A DNA stretch of 64,000 nucleotides. Source: Ideonella sp. A 288. GTDB lineage: Bacteria; Pseudomonadota; Gammaproteobacteria; Burkholderiales; Burkholderiaceae_C. How positions within the stretch are numbered: the stretch's first letter is position 1; the number at the start of each line of letters is the position of its first letter. The translations under genes were made by a program, and so were the position numbers. The notes beneath the pieces are model-generated. The model had not been told where the DNA came from and searched no databases. It worked only from the letters and a program-made list of their open reading frames with translations. This document shows positions 33,268 to 41,689 of this stretch, one piece after another. The stretch covers positions 27,651-91,650 of the forward strand of contig NZ_MWLO01000130.1 in NCBI RefSeq assembly GCF_002198735.1. The letters run 5' to 3'.

Positions 33268-34314
33268 CTATACCACGGCCCCCGCATTCGGGTCGTTGGG
33301 GTCCTGATCCTTGGGGGTGCCGGCCTTGACGAGGTCTTCGCGCTTCACACCCAGCCACATGGCGATGGCTGCCGCGACGAACACCGACGAGTAGATGCCG
33401 AACAGGATGCCGATGGTCAGCGCCACCGCGAAGTAGTGCAGCGTCGGCCCGCCGAACATCAGCATCGCCAGCACCATCATCTGGGTGGAGCCGTGCGTGA
33501 TGACCGTGCGGCTCATCGTGCTGGTGATGGCGTGGTCGATGACCTGCTGCGTGTCGAGCTTGCGGTACCGGCGGAAGGCTTCGCGGATCCGGTCGAAGAT
33601 GACCACCGACTCGTTGACCGAGTAGCCCAGGATGGCCAGCACCGCCGCCAGCACGGCCAGCGAGAACTCCCACTGGAAGTACGCGAAGAAGCCCAGGATG
33701 ATGATCACGTCGTGCAGGTTGGCGATGATCGCGGCCACCGAGAACTTCCACTCGAAGCGGAAGGCCAGGTAGACCATGATGCCGATGACCACGAAGGCCA
33801 GCGCCTTGGCGCCGTCGGCGGCGAGCTCGGAGCCCACGGCCGGGCCGACGAATTCGGTGCGCGACAGCTTCAGCGGCTCGGCGCCCGCCGCCGTGCTGCA
33901 GGAGGGCCGGCTCACCTGCTCGCCCTGCGGCGTGGTGTAGGCCTTGGTGCCGACGGTGCCGCTTTCCGCGCTGCACAGCGCGGCAAAGGCCTGCGCCGAA
34001 AGTGCCGACTGCTCGGCCGGCTTGGCGCCACCGCGCACCGGCAGGCGCACCATCACGTCGCGCGAGGTGCCGAAGTTCTGTACCTGCACTTCGCCCAGCC
34101 CCAGCGTGTCGATGGCCTTGCGGGTGCGCTCGAGATCGGCGGTCTGCGCGTACTCGACCTCGAGCACCGTGCCGCCGGTGAACTCGATCGACAGGTGCAG
34201 CCCGCGGGTGACCAGGAAGAACACCGCCGCGGCGAAGGTGACGAAAGAAATGATGTTGAAGACCAGCGCATGCCGCATGAACGGGATGTCGCGGCGGATC
34301 CTGAAGAATTCCAT
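33268..34314 (-). CDS. secF: Protein translocase subunit SecF
   Basis: The 348-residue inner-membrane protein works with SecD to use the proton gradient in late protein export. It has six membrane segments, the periplasmic P1 domain with IEFTGGTVLEVEYAQ, and the C-terminal RND-like segments (LGYSVNESVVIFDRIREAFR, TSTMSRTVITHGSTQ). It is slightly longer than the 300-325 typical because of about 40 extra residues in the periplasmic domain (around 120-160, containing two Cys that may form a disulphide). It starts 15 bp after secD. Confidence 0.96.
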   Translation of the reverse strand: MEFFRIRRDIPFMRHALVFNIISFVTFAAAVFFLVTRGLHLSIEFTGGTVLEVEYAQTADLERTRKAIDTLGLGEVQVQNFGTSRDVMVRLPVRGGAKPAEQSALSAQAFAALCSAESGTVGTKAYTTPQGEQVSRPSCSTAAGAEPLKLSRTEFVGPAVGSELAADGAKALAFVVIGIMVYLAFRFEWKFSVAAIIANLHDVIIILGFFAYFQWEFSLAVLAAVLAILGYSVNESVVIFDRIREAFRRYRKLDTQQVIDHAITSTMSRTVITHGSTQMMVLAMLMFGGPTLHYFAVALTIGILFGIYSSVFVAAAIAMWLGVKREDLVKAGTPKDQDPNDPNAGAVV

Positions 34315-34329
34315 GCCTGCTGCTCCCGT

Positions 34330-36219
34330 TCAGGCCTCGACGGCCGGTTGGTCTTCCGGGCTCGCCGCGGGACGCCATACCTGGCCGATCGACACCGACT
34401 TGAGCTTCTTCTTGCTGCCGTACCAGAGGTTGACCAGGCCGCGCGAGAACATCACCGCCGAGAACATCGAGGTCAGGATGCCCAGGCAGTGCACCACGGC
34501 GAAGCCGCGCACGAAGCCCGAGCCGAAGGTGAGCAGCGCCAGGCCGGCGATCAGCGTGGTGATGTTGGAATCGAGGATGGTGGCGAAGGCGCGCTCGTAG
34601 CCGGCCGAGATGGCCGCCTGCGGTGACGCGCCCGCTCGCAGTTCCTCGCGCACGCGCTCGTTGATCAGCACGTTGGCGTCGATGGCCATGCCCAGCGTGA
34701 GCGCAATGGCCGCGATGCCCGGCAGCGTCAGCGTGGCCTGCAGCATCGACAGCAGCGACACCAGCAGCAGCAGGTTGAAGGCCAGGGCCAGCGTCGAGAA
34801 CACGCCGAAGAGCAGGTAGTACGCGCACATGAACACCGCGATCGCGGCGAAGCCATAGCCCACGCTGGCGAAGCCCTTGTCGATGTTCTCCTTGCCCAGC
34901 GTCGGGCCGATGGTGCGCTCCTCGATGATCTCCATCGGCGCGGCCAGCGAGCCGGCGCGCAGCAGCAGCGCGGTGTCGTTGGCCTCGACCGAGCTCATGC
35001 GGCCCGAGATCTGGAAGCGGTTGCCCAGTTCGCCGCGGATCACCGGCGCGGTGACGACCTCGCCCTTGCCCTTCTCGAACAGCAGGATGGCCATGCGCTT
35101 GCCGACGTTCTCGCGAGAGACGTCGCGCATGATGCGCCCGCCCTTGGCGTCCACCGTCAGGTGCACCGCCGGCTCGTTGGAGTTCTGCCCGTCGAAGCCC
35201 GCCTGGGCATCGGTGAGGCTGTCGCCGGTGAGGATGACCTGGCGGAAGACGACGATCGGGGAGCCGTCCTTCTCGAGGTACTTCTCGCTGCCGAAGGGCA
35301 CCGGGCCGCCGCCGCGCAGGGCCTCGAGTGCCTCGGTGCTGGTGTTGACCATGCGCAGTTCGAGGGTGGCGGTGCGGCCGATGATGTCCTTGGCCTTGGC
35401 CGTGTCCTGCACGCCCGGTAGTTGCACGACCACCCGGTCGGCGCCCTGCTGCTGGATCACCGGCTCGGCCACGCCGAGTTCGTTGACGCGGTTGTGCAGC
35501 GTGGTGATGTTCTGCTTCAGTGCGGCGTCCTGCACGCGGCGCGCGGCTTCGGGCTTGAGCGAACCGGTGAGCTTGAACTCGGCGCCGTCGGCGGTTTCGG
35601 TCCACTGCAGGTCGGTCAACTGGTCGGTCAGCAGGGCCTGTGCCTGGGTGAGGACGGCGCGCTCCCGGAAGCGCACGACCACGTCGTTGCCTTCGCGCGT
35701 GATGCCGGCGTGGCGGATGGTCTTGTCGCGCAACAGGGTGCGGATGTCGCCGGTGAAGGCCTCGGCCTTCTTGGTGAGTGCGGTCTTCATGTCGACCTGC
35801 ATCAGGAAGTGCACGCCGCCGCGCAGGTCCAGGCCCAGGTACATCGGCAGCGCGTGCAGGCTGGTCAACCAGGCCGGCGAGCGGCTCAGCAGGTTCAGCG
35901 CCACGATCCAGGACGGATCGTTGGGGTCGGGGTTGAGTGCCTTGGAGATCGCATCCTTGGCCTTGAGCTGCGTGTCGGTGTCGCCAAAGCGCGCCTTGAC
36001 CGAATTGCCATCCATCTGGACGAGGTCGGCCTTGATGTTGGCCTTTGTCAGCACGTCCTGCACCCGCGTGACCATCGCCGGATCGAGCTTCACCGTGGCC
36101 TTGCCGCTAGAGACCTGCACGGCCGGCGCCTCGCCGTAGAAATTGGGCAGGGTGTACAGAAGCCCGATCAGCAGGGCAACGCCCAGGATCAGGTACTTCC
36201 ACCAGGGGTAGCGATTCAT
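34330..36219 (-). CDS. secD: Protein translocase subunit SecD
   Basis: The 629-residue inner-membrane subunit pairs with SecF. One N-terminal membrane segment (MNRYPWWKYLILGVALLIGLLY region) is followed by a large periplasmic domain (about 35-440) with GLDLRGGVHFLMQVD, NRVNELGVAEPVIQQQG and VVVQLPGVQDTAKAKDIIG, and five C-terminal membrane segments (TLPGIAAIALTLGMAIDANV, INERVREELR, LLTFGSGFVRGFAVVHCLGI). All key motifs are present. yajC precedes it by 114 bp and secF follows, the usual yajC-secD-secF order. Confidence 0.97.
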   Translation of the reverse strand: MNRYPWWKYLILGVALLIGLLYTLPNFYGEAPAVQVSSGKATVKLDPAMVTRVQDVLTKANIKADLVQMDGNSVKARFGDTDTQLKAKDAISKALNPDPNDPSWIVALNLLSRSPAWLTSLHALPMYLGLDLRGGVHFLMQVDMKTALTKKAEAFTGDIRTLLRDKTIRHAGITREGNDVVVRFRERAVLTQAQALLTDQLTDLQWTETADGAEFKLTGSLKPEAARRVQDAALKQNITTLHNRVNELGVAEPVIQQQGADRVVVQLPGVQDTAKAKDIIGRTATLELRMVNTSTEALEALRGGGPVPFGSEKYLEKDGSPIVVFRQVILTGDSLTDAQAGFDGQNSNEPAVHLTVDAKGGRIMRDVSRENVGKRMAILLFEKGKGEVVTAPVIRGELGNRFQISGRMSSVEANDTALLLRAGSLAAPMEIIEERTIGPTLGKENIDKGFASVGYGFAAIAVFMCAYYLLFGVFSTLALAFNLLLLVSLLSMLQATLTLPGIAAIALTLGMAIDANVLINERVREELRAGASPQAAISAGYERAFATILDSNITTLIAGLALLTFGSGFVRGFAVVHCLGILTSMFSAVMFSRGLVNLWYGSKKKLKSVSIGQVWRPAASPEDQPAVEA

Positions 36220-36333
36220 CGGGGGTTCCTCGGCCTGCTCAGTGGGGGCTCAGGCACACGGCAGGCGGCTCGTGGCGGGCGTGTACGCGGTGTCCGGGGG
36301 CCGACTTGCCGTGAACGCAACGGCCCCGGTGCT

Positions 36334-36669
36334 TCACTTGCCGGTGGCGAAGGTGCCCTTGGGCAGCACCTGCACGACGGCGCTGCGCTGGACCTGGATC
36401 TCCACGCCGCTGGAGATCTCGACCTGCATGTAGGTTTCGCCCAGCTTGGCGACGCGCCCGATCATGCCGCCGGAGGTGATGATCTCGTCGCCCTTGGCCA
36501 GGGCGTCGATCATGGCCTTGTGCTCCTTCTGGCGCTTCATCTGCGGGCGGATCATGATGAAGTACAGCACCACGAACATCAGCACGAGCGGCAACAGGCT
36601 CATGAGGCTGGATTCGGCGCCGCCCGCGGCGGCCGGGGCGGTCTGGGCGAAGGCTTCTGAAATGAACAC
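36334..36669 (-). CDS. yajC: Preprotein translocase accessory subunit YajC
   Basis: The 111-residue protein has a short periplasmic N terminus (FISEAFAQTAPAA), one membrane segment (about 26-42, LPLVLMFVVLYFIMIRPQ) and a cytoplasmic YajC domain (KRQKEHKAMIDALAKGDEIITSGG). It associates with SecDF. The start is GTG 36669, which has an AGGAG site upstream and gives the standard family N terminus. The usual upstream neighbours queA and tgt are missing; a thioredoxin-TPR gene is there instead. Confidence 0.95.
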   Translation of the reverse strand: MFISEAFAQTAPAAAGGAESSLMSLLPLVLMFVVLYFIMIRPQMKRQKEHKAMIDALAKGDEIITSGGMIGRVAKLGETYMQVEISSGVEIQVQRSAVVQVLPKGTFATGK

Positions 36670-36750
36670 GGGGCGATCTCCTGGAGTCGACGCAGGCCGG
36701 GGCGGGGGCCCGGCACGTTGCGCTGCCTGCCCGGGGCGGGCAAACCGCAA

Positions 36751-36756
36751 ATTGTA
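36751..36756 (-). promoter_or_regulatory. Predicted -10 element of the yajC-secD-secF operon
   Basis: On the minus strand TACAAT (complement of 36751-36756) lies about 82 bp upstream of the yajC GTG. No convincing -35 is seen. Confidence 0.4.
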
Positions 36757-36799
36757 GGTGCAGGTGCGCCTGCAGGCCGCCCCACCACCCAGGTGAGGG

Positions 36800-37741
36800 T
36801 CAGAACAGCGCCATGCTGAGCTTGCGCCGGTACTGATCGACGACGGGGTCGGCGGGCGCGGTCTGAACCTTGCCGGTGAGCTCGAGCGCACCCTTGGCCT
36901 GTTCGGCAGCCGCGCGCGGCGCGGGCTTGGTCATCAGTTCGAGGATGGCAACGTAGGTCTTGCGGGCCAGTTCGTCCTTCCAGGCCTTGTCGCGCATCAC
37001 GATCTCGAGCAGCGCGTCCATGGCCTCTGTGAAACGGCCGCCGGCCATCAGGGCCTGGGCCAGTTCGTAGCGGGCCTCGAAGTCGCGCCGGTTGGCAGCG
37101 ATGGCGGCCTCCAGTTCGGCGGGGCTGCGGGCGGCTGGGGCCCGCTCGCAGGCCGCCAGCCACAGGCCGATGGCAGCGAAGCGGGGGTCGATCATCACCT
37201 TGCTGGCCACCGGCTCGAAGGCCTGGCGCGCCTGTGCGGTGCGGCCGGTCTCGAGCAGCAGCTTGAGGTAGTCGTACCGTGCCACGTCGTTGGCGGGGTC
37301 GACCGCCACGGCCTGCTGCAGCTTGTCGAGCGCGGCGTCGGTGTCGCCTTCGTCCACCAGCGCCTCGGCGTCCTGCACGTCGGCTTCGGCCTCCAGGGCT
37401 TCGGTGCTGGGCACGTGGCGGTCGAGGAACTCGCGCACCTGGGCTTCCGGCAGGGCGCCGACGAAACCATCGATCGGCTGGCCCTTGTCGAACAGCACGC
37501 AGAACGGGATCGAGCGCACGCCGAAGGCCTGGCTGAGCTGCCCGGCGATCTCGGGCTGCTCGTCGCTGTTGAGCTTGGCGAGCTTGAAGCGGCCTGCGTA
37601 GGCCGATTCCACGCGCTCCAGCGTCGGGCCCAAAGTGCGGCAGGGGCCGCACCAGGGGGCCCAGATGTCGAGGAGCACCGGCTGCTGCATCGAGGCCTGG
37701 ATCAGGTCGGTCTCGAGGTTCTGCAAGGTGATGTCGGTCAT
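36800..37741 (-). CDS. CnoX/YbbN-type thioredoxin with C-terminal TPR repeats
   Basis: The 313-residue cytoplasmic protein has an N-terminal thioredoxin domain (1-108) with active site W30-CGPC-R35 and a C-terminal block of helical TPR-like repeats (about 120-300). Enterobacterial CnoX (YbbN) has the same architecture but lacks a functional CxxC; this one keeps both cysteines, so it may have real disulphide reductase activity besides holdase function. ATG 37741 (MTDITLQNLE) is the canonical start; the open frame extends 15 codons further without similarity. It is divergent from purE. Confidence 0.92.
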   Translation of the reverse strand: MTDITLQNLETDLIQASMQQPVLLDIWAPWCGPCRTLGPTLERVESAYAGRFKLAKLNSDEQPEIAGQLSQAFGVRSIPFCVLFDKGQPIDGFVGALPEAQVREFLDRHVPSTEALEAEADVQDAEALVDEGDTDAALDKLQQAVAVDPANDVARYDYLKLLLETGRTAQARQAFEPVASKVMIDPRFAAIGLWLAACERAPAARSPAELEAAIAANRRDFEARYELAQALMAGGRFTEAMDALLEIVMRDKAWKDELARKTYVAILELMTKPAPRAAAEQAKGALELTGKVQTAPADPVVDQYRRKLSMALF

Positions 37742-37799
37742 GGTGGATGGGTGGTGAGTGCGGCGTTGGGCGCGGTCGGGGGACATGGGGGGCGCGGCC

Positions 37800-37805
37800 T
37801 ACAAT
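37800..37805 (+). promoter_or_regulatory. Predicted -10 element of the purE-purK-tsaC operon
   Basis: TACAAT lies 33 bases before the purE GTG. The -35 is not clear. Beta-proteobacteria generally lack the enterobacterial PurR, and I see no purine operator. Confidence 0.4.
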
Positions 37806-37838
37806 GCAAGGCTTTGCCGCACCGAGCCGGAGCCTGTC

Positions 37839-38339
37839 GTGTCAGAGAATGCCTTGCCCCAGATCGGAGTGCTGATGGGGTCGTCCAGCGACTGGGAGAC
37901 CCTGCAGCATGCAGCCCGGATTCTCGCCGAGTTTGGCGTGCCGCACGAATGCCGCGTCGTCTCGGCGCACCGCATGCCCGACGACATGTTCGCCTACGCC
38001 GAGGCCGCCGTCGGCCGCGGGCTGCAGGCCATCATCGCCGGGGCCGGCGGCGCCGCCCACCTGCCGGGCATGCTGGCCGCGAAGACGGTGGTGCCGGTGC
38101 TCGGGGTGCCGGTGGCCAGCCGGCACCTGTCGGGCGTCGATTCGCTGCACTCGATCGTGCAGATGCCCAAGGGCATCCCGGTGGCCACCTTCGCCATCGG
38201 CGAGGCCGGCGCGGCCAATGCGGCGCTGTTCGCAGTGGCCATGCTGGCCACTCGAGACGCCGGTCTGCGCGCGAAGCTCGAAGCCTTCCGCGCCCGCCAG
38301 ACCGAGGTGGCGCGGGCCATGACCCAGGAGCTCAAATGA
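37839..38339 (+). CDS. purE: N5-carboxyaminoimidazole ribonucleotide mutase
   Basis: The 166-residue class I PurE moves the carboxyl group of N5-CAIR to C4, giving CAIR. Motifs [42 protein letters not shown] and [17 protein letters not shown] are complete. No suitable ATG exists; GTG 37839 gives the normal family length. Its TGA overlaps the purK ATG as ATGA. The partner PurC is encoded 24 kb away, on the other strand. Confidence 0.96.
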   Translation: MSENALPQIGVLMGSSSDWETLQHAARILAEFGVPHECRVVSAHRMPDDMFAYAEAAVGRGLQAIIAGAGGAAHLPGMLAAKTVVPVLGVPVASRHLSGVDSLHSIVQMPKGIPVATFAIGEAGAANAALFAVAMLATRDAGLRAKLEAFRARQTEVARAMTQELK

Positions 38340-39514
38340 GCAAGTCTCTGTTGCCCGGCGCCACCCTCGGCGTGATGGGTGGCGGCCAACTCGGCCGCAT
38401 GTTCGTGCAGGCGGCCCAATCCATGGGCTACTTCACCGCAGTGCTCGACCCCGACCCCACGTCGCCGGCCGGCATGGTGGCGCACTACCACATCGACACC
38501 GACTACCTGGACGAGCAGGGCCTGGCGCAGCTGATGCAGCGCTGCGACGGCATCACCATCGAGTTCGAGAACGTGCCGTCCCCGGCGCTGGTCACGCTCG
38601 GTGCCCATCGCCCCACCTCGCCCGACGCCGACGCGTTGGGCGTGTGCCAGGACCGTGCCCTGGAAAAGGCCCACTTCAAGCGCTGCGGCGTGGCCTGCGC
38701 GCCGCACGCGGTGATCGCCAATGAAGCCCAGCTCGCCGCGGTGCCGGCGGCGCTCTTCCCGGCGATCCTCAAGACCTCGCGGATGGGCTACGACGGCAAG
38801 GGCCAGGTGGGTGTGGCCGACCTGGCGGCGCTGCCGGCGGCCTGGGCCGCGCTCGGTGGCGCGGCCTGCGTGCTCGAGCAGCGTCTGCCGCTGGCGCACG
38901 AGATCAGCGTGGTCATCGCCCGCAGCGCAATGGGCGTGGTGGTCGGCCTGCCGGTGCAGCAGAACCTGCACCGGGACGGCATCCTGGCCGTCACCGAGGT
39001 GCCCGCGCCCGACGTGCCGGAGGCCACCCGGCAACAGGCCTTCGAGGCCGCCGCCCGCGTGGCCGATTCGCTGAACTACGTCGGCGTGCTGTGTGTCGAG
39101 TTCTTCGTGCTGGACGATGGCCGACTGGTGGCCAACGAGATGGCACCGCGGCCGCACAACTCGGGCCACCACTCGATCGACAGCTGCGACGTCAGCCAGT
39201 TCGAACTGCAGGTGCGCGCGCTCACCGGCCTGCCGCTGGTGGCGCCGCGCCAGCACTCGGCGGCCGTGATGCTCAACCTGCTGGGCGATCTGTGGTTCGC
39301 CCGGGGCGACGTGCCGCGCGCGCCCGACTGGGCGGCCGTGCTGGCGCTGCCCGGCGTGCACCTGCACCTGTACGGCAAGACCGGCGCGCGCCGGGGCCGC
39401 AAGATGGGCCACCTCACCGTCACCGCCGACCAGCCGGCGCAGGCCCGCGACGTGGCCCGACAGGCGGCGGCGCTGCTCGGAATCGACCCCGGACTGGTCG
39501 GGTCTGCCGCCTGA
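38336..39514 (+). CDS. purK: N5-carboxyaminoimidazole ribonucleotide synthase
   Basis: The 392-residue ATP-grasp enzyme carboxylates AIR using bicarbonate and ATP. The N-terminal loop [16 protein letters not shown], the TIEFENVP segment, the ATP-grasp block [10 protein letters not shown] and the late region [17 protein letters not shown] identify it. Both purE and purK are present, so the two-step bacterial route from AIR to CAIR is encoded. The ATG overlaps the purE stop (ATGA), and the purK stop TGA overlaps the next ATG (TGATG), so the three genes form a coupled operon. Confidence 0.97.
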   Translation: MSKSLLPGATLGVMGGGQLGRMFVQAAQSMGYFTAVLDPDPTSPAGMVAHYHIDTDYLDEQGLAQLMQRCDGITIEFENVPSPALVTLGAHRPTSPDADALGVCQDRALEKAHFKRCGVACAPHAVIANEAQLAAVPAALFPAILKTSRMGYDGKGQVGVADLAALPAAWAALGGAACVLEQRLPLAHEISVVIARSAMGVVVGLPVQQNLHRDGILAVTEVPAPDVPEATRQQAFEAAARVADSLNYVGVLCVEFFVLDDGRLVANEMAPRPHNSGHHSIDSCDVSQFELQVRALTGLPLVAPRQHSAAVMLNLLGDLWFARGDVPRAPDWAAVLALPGVHLHLYGKTGARRGRKMGHLTVTADQPAQARDVARQAAALLGIDPGLVGSAA

Positions 39515-40485
39515 TGCCACTGCTCGACGGGACGCTCACCAGCGACCTCGACGTGGCCGCCCGCGCGCTGGCCGCGGGTGACCTGGTCGCCTTCCCGACG
39601 GAGACCGTCTACGGCCTGGGGGCGCGGGCCGACGACGACGCGGCGGTGGCCCGCATCTTCACCGCCAAGGGCCGCCCGAGCGACCACCCGCTGATCGTGC
39701 ACGTGGCCGATCTGGCCGGCGCACGCCACTTTGCCAGCGCACTCGACGACAGCGCGCAGCGCCTGGTGCGGGCCTTCTGGCCCGGTCCGCTCACCATCAT
39801 CGTGCCCCGACGCGCGGGCGTGGCCACGTCGGCGGCCGGCGGGCAGTCGAGCATCGGCCTGCGCTGCCCCGCCCACCCGGTGGCCCAGGCCCTGCTGCGC
39901 CGCTGTGCCGAACTCGGCGTGGCCGGCCTCGCCGGGCCCAGTGCCAACCGCTTCGGCCGCATCAGCCCCACCACCGCGGCCCACGTGGCCGACGACTTCG
40001 GTGCCGCCCTGCCAGTGCTCGATGGCGGGCCCTGTGCGGTCGGCATCGAGTCGGCCATCGTCGACTGCAGCCGTGGCCGCCCGGTGCTGTTGCGCCCGGG
40101 CGTGCTGACGCGGGCCGCACTGCAGCAGGCGCTGGGGTTGCCACTGGAAGACCGCGACGCTGACGCCCCGCGCGCATCGGGCACTTTGGAGGCCCACTAC
40201 GCCCCGCGGGCCCGGCTGCGGCTGGCCGACGCGGCCACGCTTCAGGCGCTGCCCGCGCCGGGCAGCGGGCTGGCGGTATATTCGCGCACCTGTCCGGCGC
40301 TGCCGTCCGGGGCGCGGTGGTCGGCCATGCCAGGCGACGCCGCGCAGGCGGCACGCGAGCTGTTTGCCGCCTTGCGCGCGCTCGACACGCCGGATGTCCG
40401 GCAGATCTGGGTCGAGCAGCCACCGGAGGCCCCCGAATGGGAGGGCGTCCGGGATCGCCTGCGCCGGGCGGCCGCGTCGGCCTGA
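39514..40485 (+). CDS. tsaC: L-threonylcarbamoyladenylate synthase (Sua5 type)
   Basis: The 323-residue protein makes threonylcarbamoyl-AMP for tRNA t6A37. Residues about 8-200 are the YrdC/Sua5 domain (VAFPTETVYGLGARADDD, IFTAKGRPSDHPL, FWPGPLTII, GLRCPAHP, GPSANRFGRISPT). A linker with SGTLEAHYAPRARL leads to the C-terminal Sua5 domain (about 235-320), making it the long Sua5 form rather than short TsaC. ATG 39514 overlaps the purK stop. The second t6A gene tsaB is 5 kb downstream at 44641. Confidence 0.95.
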   Translation: MPLLDGTLTSDLDVAARALAAGDLVAFPTETVYGLGARADDDAAVARIFTAKGRPSDHPLIVHVADLAGARHFASALDDSAQRLVRAFWPGPLTIIVPRRAGVATSAAGGQSSIGLRCPAHPVAQALLRRCAELGVAGLAGPSANRFGRISPTTAAHVADDFGAALPVLDGGPCAVGIESAIVDCSRGRPVLLRPGVLTRAALQQALGLPLEDRDADAPRASGTLEAHYAPRARLRLADAATLQALPAPGSGLAVYSRTCPALPSGARWSAMPGDAAQAARELFAALRALDTPDVRQIWVEQPPEAPEWEGVRDRLRRAAASA

Positions 40486-40521
40486 CCCGCACGACCCCCC
40501 CTGCTTCGAATGGGAAACGAG

Positions 40522-41523
40522 ATGACCGTGTTCAGTGAATTGCATCGCCGGGGCCGGCGCCTGGCGGCCCCCGTGCTGTTGTCCGCGTTGGTGGCCGGGC
40601 TGCTGGCCGCCTGCGGCGGTGGCACCTCGCAGATCGAGGCCTTCCAGCCGGCGCGCCTGATCGTCCTCGGCGACGAGCACAGCGTCATCGTCGACGACGG
40701 CGCGGCCAATGGCCGCAAGTACTCGATCAATGGCCTCGAGGCCACCACGCAGACGCGCGACTGCCTGCTGCTGCCGAACTGGGCGCAGAGCCTGGCGACG
40801 GTCTATGGCTTCGTCTTCGCCGAATGCAACAAGGCGGCGGCGGTGCCCAAGGCCTTCATGCGCGCCAAGGTCGGCGCCACGGTCGAGCACCCGACGCTCG
40901 GCCTGGCCGCCCAGCTGGCCGAGCAGACGGCGCTCGGCGGGGCCGTGACGTCGGCGGACATGGTCGGCGTGATGATCGGTGCCAACGACCTGCTGTCGCT
41001 GGCCGACCGCATGCAGGCCGGCACCCTGACCCAGGACGCGGCGGTGGCCGAGGCGCGGCGTCTCGGCACGGTGGTGGCCGAGCGCGTCAATCAGCTGCTG
41101 GCCACCGGTGCGCGGGCGATGGTGGTCACGGCGCCGGACATGGGCTACAGCCCGCACGTGCTGGCGCTCGACCGGCTGACCCCGGGCCTGGCCGAGCGGG
41201 CGCGCACGCTCACCTTCGAGTTCAATGCCACCTTGCGCACCGGCATCGACCCGGCCCGCTTCGATGGCCGCAACTACGGGCTGGTGCTGGCCGACGACGT
41301 CGTGCAGTCGATGGCGAGGCTGCCGGCCATCTATGGCCTGTCCAACGTGGTCGACGGGGTTTGCCAGAAGGTCCTGCCCGACTGCAACGCCATCGCGGCC
41401 GACCTGATCGGCGATGTGTCGATCTCGTCCTACCTGTGGGCGGACGCCCGCCACATGACCCCGACCGTGCACGCGCAGATCGCCACCCAGGCCGTCTCGC
41501 GCGCACAGAACAACCCGTTCTGA
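40522..41523 (+). CDS. SGNH/GDSL-like lipoprotein with altered catalytic block
   Basis: The 333-residue protein has a lipoprotein signal (LLAAC, lipidated C31). It resembles SGNH hydrolases in block III (GANDLLSLADRM) and block V (WADARHMTPTVH, giving the Asp-His pair), but block I reads GDEHS at 50-54 where active enzymes have GDSL, so the usual nucleophile is replaced by Glu or shifted to S54. It may be a distinct subfamily or non-catalytic. I chose ATG 40522 because GGGAAACGAG precedes it; a Met four codons upstream has no ribosome-binding site. It precedes a canonical GDSL lipoprotein, with an operator-like site between them. Confidence 0.8.
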   Translation: MTVFSELHRRGRRLAAPVLLSALVAGLLAACGGGTSQIEAFQPARLIVLGDEHSVIVDDGAANGRKYSINGLEATTQTRDCLLLPNWAQSLATVYGFVFAECNKAAAVPKAFMRAKVGATVEHPTLGLAAQLAEQTALGGAVTSADMVGVMIGANDLLSLADRMQAGTLTQDAAVAEARRLGTVVAERVNQLLATGARAMVVTAPDMGYSPHVLALDRLTPGLAERARTLTFEFNATLRTGIDPARFDGRNYGLVLADDVVQSMARLPAIYGLSNVVDGVCQKVLPDCNAIAADLIGDVSISSYLWADARHMTPTVHAQIATQAVSRAQNNPF

Positions 41524-41610
41524 CGGCCGCGGCCGTCCCGCCGCAGCGCGCGGCCCTGCCGGCAGGGCGGTTGCGGGTAAGCACGGTCCGGCGACCTGCG
41601 CCACCCCTTC

Positions 41611-41616
41611 TATAGT
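41611..41616 (+). promoter_or_regulatory. Predicted -10 element upstream of GDSL lipoprotein 2
   Basis: TATAGT is followed 11 bp later by a perfect 20-bp palindrome. The -35 region is not clear. Confidence 0.4.
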
Positions 41617-41627
41617 CGCTCGCGGCG

Positions 41628-41647
41628 AATCGAACGATCGTTCGATT
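41628..41647 (+). promoter_or_regulatory. Perfect 20-bp palindrome, TetR-family-like operator
   Basis: AATCGAACGATCGTTCGATT is a perfect inverted repeat centred at 41637/41638. It starts 11 bp after a -10-like hexamer and ends 42 bp before the ATG, so it would span the predicted transcription start. Its size and CGAACG/CGTTCG arms look like TetR/AcrR-family operators. No such regulator gene is adjacent. Downstream of the palindrome there is no T run, so it is not a terminator. Confidence 0.65.
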
Positions 41648-41689
41648 TCTGGCGACACCGGCCCCGGGCCGAACTCGAAGGGAATGTGC

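Noticed and set aside
41553..41568. Perfect palindrome GCCCTGCCGGCAGGGC after the first GDSL gene, considered as terminator
   Set aside because: It has no loop and no T run, and such GC palindromes are frequent at this base composition.
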